From Bryobacterales bacterium (GTDB lineage Bacteria > Cyanobacteriota > Vampirovibrionia > Obscuribacterales > Obscuribacteraceae): DNA of 9,348 bases. A program made the translations under genes and the position numbers. Below, one piece after another: positions 6,451 through 9,348 of the stretch (its first letter is position 1; each line of letters begins with the position of its first letter). The stretch covers positions 1 through 9,348 of the forward strand of contig CAJCHQ010000411.1 in NCBI GenBank assembly GCA_903970295.1, read 5' to 3'. The notes under the pieces were generated by a model. It was not told the origin of the DNA. It did no database searches and worked only from the letters and a program-made list of their open reading frames with translations.

Positions 6451-6477
6451 GGCTGAAAAAAGTGGCAGATTTCAGCC
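6451..6477. terminator. Perfect 8-bp hairpin at the convergent gene junction
   Basis: GGCTGAAA at 6451-6458 pairs exactly with TTTCAGCC at 6470-6477 around an 11-base loop, twenty bases after the TPR stop codon and across the stop codon of the minus-strand gene (6472-6474). Neither strand has a T-tract after the stem, so a classical intrinsic terminator is not shown. It could serve both convergent transcripts as a weak terminator or 3'-end stabiliser. Confidence 0.4.
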
Positions 6478-8394
6478 GGTGTGCCCGTTGACGATTTTGG
6501 CCACGATATTATCGACTGTTGCCGGATCGATTTGGCGCCGGCAATAAGCCAGATAAGCCTCCATCCATCGACGCAATTCGAGAATTACGGCTGAAACTGG
6601 CGCGCCCGAACTTTTCACCTGGCTGAGATTGACGCTGACACGGCCTTCGTTGTCGATATGAAATCTGTTCGCAGCAGCCGACTCACCGTGCACATAATGC
6701 AAGCTCGCGTGCAGAATAGCCTTGTTGTCTTCACGTCCGACAATTTTTTGCAATTCAGCAGAGATGCGCTGGAAGACCGAAATCGGTCTGAACAAGCTGG
6801 CCTGTTGAACGTTGACCAATCTGTGCTCCAAAAGCAGTGCCACTGATTTGACGATCATATGCCCGGGCCAGACATCGTATGACTTGACGACCTCATCCAA
6901 GGTCGACAGTCCATCGATCAAATTGACGAGTTCGACAATCGCTTTCTTGTCGCTCTCGGAAACCAAGCTCTCGTCGAGGTATCTGAGCGGACTCGTTTCC
7001 AGCTTGAACCAGAGCGTTTCAAAATTCCAGACTCGCTCGAGAATCGTATTTCTGCCACCAGGCAGAGTGGTAAGCACTTTATTGACTTGATCTTGTGCCA
7101 GTGCTGCATCAAGCAACATGCGATCGATCGGCTGGTTCAGTGCGCACGAGGGATCCAATTCTTGCGACACGCCCTTATCACGAAAGACAAATATGCCCTC
7201 AGACCAGGACACTAAAAATTCGATCATGGCCTCATACCCGCGCAGGCGATTCATTCTGGCGTGCGTGGGCTTGCCTAGTTCGAACGAGACAATCAAGGCC
7301 TTGTCCCGATTTTCCACGGTCAAAAGCCCAGTTTTTTTAGCGGTGGCAAAAGACTGCAACAAGCCGGCGGTGTCAATTGCGCCTAAACTACCGATCATCG
7401 AATCCCGCATAGTCTCTACGTTCATGCGGGCACCGTTGGGATCGTCTTCGGCTTTTTTGTGATAGCCGCCATACAAATACTGATCGTCAAGCAAAGATTC
7501 TAATTCGCGAGTATTGAGGTAACCAGCTCGTACAGCTAATAATCCGAGATAGGTCTTCTGCCCACGACCAAGCCCTTCTTCAGCTTGTTTTTCGAGCAGC
7601 TCCTGCAGCTGCGACTCGGTGAGAATGCCTGATGCCACCATATACCGACCGAGGCGAAAGGCTTTGCGATTATGATAACAGTTCGCCAGAAATTGAATGC
7701 GAGAAAATACCGGAAAGATCAATTGTGCCGATTCGAGTTCTTGCATGATCCGCAAAGTTTCGTCGGAAGGCAGATGATGTTGACTTTCGAGCGCGCGAGT
7801 AATCGACTCTACCGACGAATAATCATCAATCATTGCCAAAACCCAACTCTGGGGAGCCGGCAAAGCAAAATTGTCTTTTACCCTCTTGCCTTCGTCCGTG
7901 AGAACAGGCACTGAAGTGAACAATATATGATTCGCCAGTGTGCTGCCACCACCGCGCAACCGACGTCGATCGAGACCGGCAACAGTAGCGCAGACATAAT
8001 CAGCTAACATCGGATGTCTGGCAAAAATTCCGAACGGACTGTCATAAGCATTGAAGGTCAGGCCGCCACCTGGATCATCTTTAGTCAAAGTGAGGGCACC
8101 ATCGGCTTTGACGAAAAGCAGAACACCCTGCTGTTTAAGCAGACGCTTGGCATACTGACTGAATTTGACCAGAGCCTCTAACGGCAAGGAAAAGCCGGTT
8201 TGCATCAAGTCGATGATCAAACCGTCAAAAGTTTTACCGCATTCGACCAATCGCTCGAGTTCGGCAAAAAGAGTTTCTCGATAGGAATAAGTGAGAAACG
8301 AAAGTGTGGAGGCAAAATAGTTTTTTTCCTCGATTGGATTTTCGCCCTGAGGAATTGTGGGGACATTAGGGAAATCGGAATGAGGAGGCGACAA
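6472..8394 (-). CDS. Modular regulatory protein with MshEN-like and DUF4388 (PATAN) domains
   Basis: This is a 640-aa protein without signal peptide or membrane helix. Residues about 24-105 look alpha/beta (FDGLIIDLMQTG, then KQQGVLLFVKADG), possibly STAS-like. About 185-230 is a winged-helix-like segment. About 245-308 has two helical pairs, FRLGRYMVASGILTESQLQE and LLAVRAGYLNTRELESLLDD, typical of the N-terminal domain of GspE/MshE ATPases (MshEN, a cyclic-di-GMP binder in some members). About 333-406 is DUF4388/PATAN (IGSLGAIDTAGLLQSF, TGLLTV, FELGKPTHAR, GIFVFRD). About 490-535 resembles the first winged-helix segment, and 538-640 is an unassigned C-terminus. PATAN domains occur in bacterial signalling proteins such as the cyanobacterial PatA group, so a regulatory scaffold role is inferred. 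The start is a TTG with a weak ribosome site; the frame is open back to a TGA at about 8446-8448 with no ATG or GTG. Stop is TGA. Confidence 0.85.
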   Translation of the reverse strand: MSPPHSDFPNVPTIPQGENPIEEKNYFASTLSFLTYSYRETLFAELERLVECGKTFDGLIIDLMQTGFSLPLEALVKFSQYAKRLLKQQGVLLFVKADGALTLTKDDPGGGLTFNAYDSPFGIFARHPMLADYVCATVAGLDRRRLRGGGSTLANHILFTSVPVLTDEGKRVKDNFALPAPQSWVLAMIDDYSSVESITRALESQHHLPSDETLRIMQELESAQLIFPVFSRIQFLANCYHNRKAFRLGRYMVASGILTESQLQELLEKQAEEGLGRGQKTYLGLLAVRAGYLNTRELESLLDDQYLYGGYHKKAEDDPNGARMNVETMRDSMIGSLGAIDTAGLLQSFATAKKTGLLTVENRDKALIVSFELGKPTHARMNRLRGYEAMIEFLVSWSEGIFVFRDKGVSQELDPSCALNQPIDRMLLDAALAQDQVNKVLTTLPGGRNTILERVWNFETLWFKLETSPLRYLDESLVSESDKKAIVELVNLIDGLSTLDEVVKSYDVWPGHMIVKSVALLLEHRLVNVQQASLFRPISVFQRISAELQKIVGREDNKAILHASLHYVHGESAAANRFHIDNEGRVSVNLSQVKSSGAPVSAVILELRRWMEAYLAYCRRQIDPATVDNIVAKIVNGHTG

Positions 8395-8431
8395 TTTGGT
8401 GGCCTGAAGAGGAATTTTGCCAAGTTCACGA

Positions 8432-8437
8432 ACTATA
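8432..8437 (-). promoter_or_regulatory. Possible -10 element (TATAGT) for the DUF4388 gene
   Basis: TATAGT on the minus strand lies 38 bases before the TTG start at 8394. It is the same hexamer seen before the secreted-protein gene. No good -35 box is visible at 16-18 bases, so support is modest. Confidence 0.25.
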
Positions 8438-8499
8438 TGCCCAAATCAAGCACTATTCTTGCTTCAGAGCCTGATAAAACAGCCTCGGGCGCTTGAAAT

Positions 8500-8513
8500 T
8501 GCTTGCGTAAGCA
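8500..8513 (-). terminator. Small hairpin directly after the stop codon of the right-edge gene
   Basis: On the minus strand TGCTT-ACGC-AAGCA forms a 5-bp stem with a 4-base loop immediately after the TGA, followed by AATTTC. The stem is short and the T-run poor, so it is at most a weak terminator. The rest of the 8395-8499 gap shows nothing else I can support apart from the -10-like site. Confidence 0.25.
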
Positions 8514-9348
8514 TCATTTTCCCACGTTTTCCCCGCCTGCTTTCTGGTCGCTGACAACGGGCACGGAGAGATTGCCGAGCAGCTTCTGGGCAACCGGATC
8601 GGGCGGCGCGATAAAAATAGATTTGATCGCCAGCTGTTGGGTTTTTCGATCTTTGCCCACATCAACGATCAAGTCGTCTTTAGAGAACGTCATCAAACGG
8701 AAACGGCTGTTTCCGTTACCCGGACTGGCCATTGGAATAATGCGCAGTGGCTGCGCAGTCGAATGCCCAGTGATGCCAACGTATTTGGGAATCGACATCA
8801 ATTTGGCATCGGCTAACCAGCCCTTAGCCAGGTCGAAACGGTTTTGTTGCAGTGCTTGAGCGAATTGCTCAACGACGGCAATCGGACCTTCAGCGCCGGA
8901 TTTTCCCTCCAGGCAGTACTTGCCGGACACTAGACGCAGGACAATCCGGTAACCGCTCGAGGCAGTCGTGGGCGCGCCCTGACTGCCAACGGAGAGGATC
9001 AAATCATTGCCGGAGAAAGAAACTTTGCCAGCCAGGTTTTGCAAGAGGTAAGGCGGCACGCCGCCGAACAAGTCGGCCGCTTCCACCCAATTTCCGTCGG
9101 CCAGCCGGTATCCGTGCAGCCATGTATTGCCCGTCTTTTCCACACCAGCCAGAATCAGGCTGCGGGTGTAATCGGTGCGCACCGCTTTCTTACCGACAGA
9201 GACAATAGTTGAAGGTGCACTGACTAATTTCGACTCTTGCACGACGATACCGCCCGGCAGGTGTAGCGCCTGCATTTTCCAACTAACAATAGGGGCTCCG
9301 CGCACTACCCGCTTGCGACCACGAACACGAACAACTGCTTCAGGTCCG
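8514..9348 (-). CDS. Hypothetical protein, 3' part only (5' end outside window)
   Basis: The frame is open to the right edge (GPEAVVRVRGRKRVVRGAPI reads before the GTG at 9305), so that GTG is probably internal and the gene starts beyond the window. I do not recognise the family. The visible ~278 residues begin with a basic stretch, then a beta-rich region (for example SLILAGVEKTGNTWLHGYRL, then KVSFSGNDLILSVGSQG, then YRIVLRLVSGKYCLEG) with one cysteine. A helical segment AVVEQFAQALQQNRFDLAKG follows, then WLADAKLMSIPKYVGITG, which recalls NTF2-like/DUF4878-type accessory regions in which a short helix pair precedes a beta sheet. The C-terminus is GGENVGK. No membrane helix is visible here; a signal or anchor could be upstream. 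It runs in the same direction as the DUF4388 gene, 119 bases upstream of it, so co-transcription is possible. Stop is TGA. Confidence 0.7.
   Translation of the reverse strand, partial: GPEAVVRVRGRKRVVRGAPIVSWKMQALHLPGGIVVQESKLVSAPSTIVSVGKKAVRTDYTRSLILAGVEKTGNTWLHGYRLADGNWVEAADLFGGVPPYLLQNLAGKVSFSGNDLILSVGSQGAPTTASSGYRIVLRLVSGKYCLEGKSGAEGPIAVVEQFAQALQQNRFDLAKGWLADAKLMSIPKYVGITGHSTAQPLRIIPMASPGNGNSRFRLMTFSKDDLIVDVGKDRKTQQLAIKSIFIAPPDPVAQKLLGNLSVPVVSDQKAGGENVGK

Noticed and set aside
7118..7462. 114-codon plus-strand frame opposite the DUF4388 gene
   Set aside because: It is antisense to the PATAN domain, with no ribosome site or recognisable motif.
8217..8429. 70-codon minus-strand frame starting at a GTG just upstream of the DUF4388 gene
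   Set aside because: It overlaps the DUF4388 gene in another frame, and its product has no domain or good ribosome site.
8461..8495. Imperfect palindrome (GAG-C-CTG ... CAG-C-CTC) as a terminator or operator
   Set aside because: Only two 3-bp stems around a mismatch and no T-tract; this is expected by chance.
8852..9208. 118-codon plus-strand frame opposite the right-edge gene
   Set aside because: It is a shadow of the minus-strand frame; its Arg/Gln/Pro-rich product resembles out-of-frame translation.

Overview
The window looks like chromosomal DNA of a free-living bacterium with moderate GC content. The combination of a Roadblock/LC7 protein, a DUF4388 (PATAN) multidomain protein, a kinesin-light-chain-type TPR protein with one membrane anchor, and long Pro/Ala-rich low-complexity proteins is reminiscent of the non-photosynthetic Cyanobacteria-related Vampirovibrionia/Obscuribacterales (Melainabacteria). 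That assignment is inference from gene style, not from a marker gene. I see no tRNA, rRNA, CRISPR, transposase, phage gene or integration site.

Layout. (1) 1-1866, plus strand: the 3' part of a gene whose start lies outside the window. It encodes a very long Pro/Ala/Gln region with regularly spaced tryptophans, two copies of a short acidic-amphipathic motif and a C-terminal Roadblock/LC7 domain. (2) 1875-3491 (alternative start 3521), minus strand, convergent with it: an M17 leucyl aminopeptidase with all metal and active-site residues and an unusual low-complexity insertion. (3) 3555-4628 (alternative start 4706), minus strand: a secreted, mostly helical protein of unknown family, upstream of and possibly co-transcribed with the peptidase. 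(4) 4629-4838: a divergent promoter region. (5) 4839-6431, plus strand: a TPR protein with SGR-containing decapeptide repeats, one transmembrane helix and a C-terminal domain with a pseudopilin-like segment. (6) 6432-6471: a short convergent junction with an 8-bp perfect-stem hairpin that covers the stop codon of the next gene. (7) 6472-8394, minus strand: a modular regulatory/scaffold protein (MshEN-like helical bundle, DUF4388/PATAN domain, two similar winged-helix-like segments). (8) 8395-8513: a short intergenic region. (9) 8514 to the right edge, minus strand: the 3' part of an unrecognised gene.

The only clear enzyme is the aminopeptidase. The rest look like signalling, scaffold or envelope proteins. 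Roadblock/LC7 and PATAN proteins are known in other bacteria as partners or regulators of small GTPases and of motility, polarity or development circuits, and MshEN modules are linked to type II secretion/type IV pilus ATPases. With the pseudopilin-like segment in the TPR protein, one may suspect a link to surface or polarity machinery. No GTPase, pilus ATPase or sensor kinase is present in the window, so this remains a suggestion. I find no single convincing new system; the best leads are the architecture of the Roadblock protein, with its repeated short motif and Trp-periodic tail, and the TPR-membrane-pseudopilin-like fusion.
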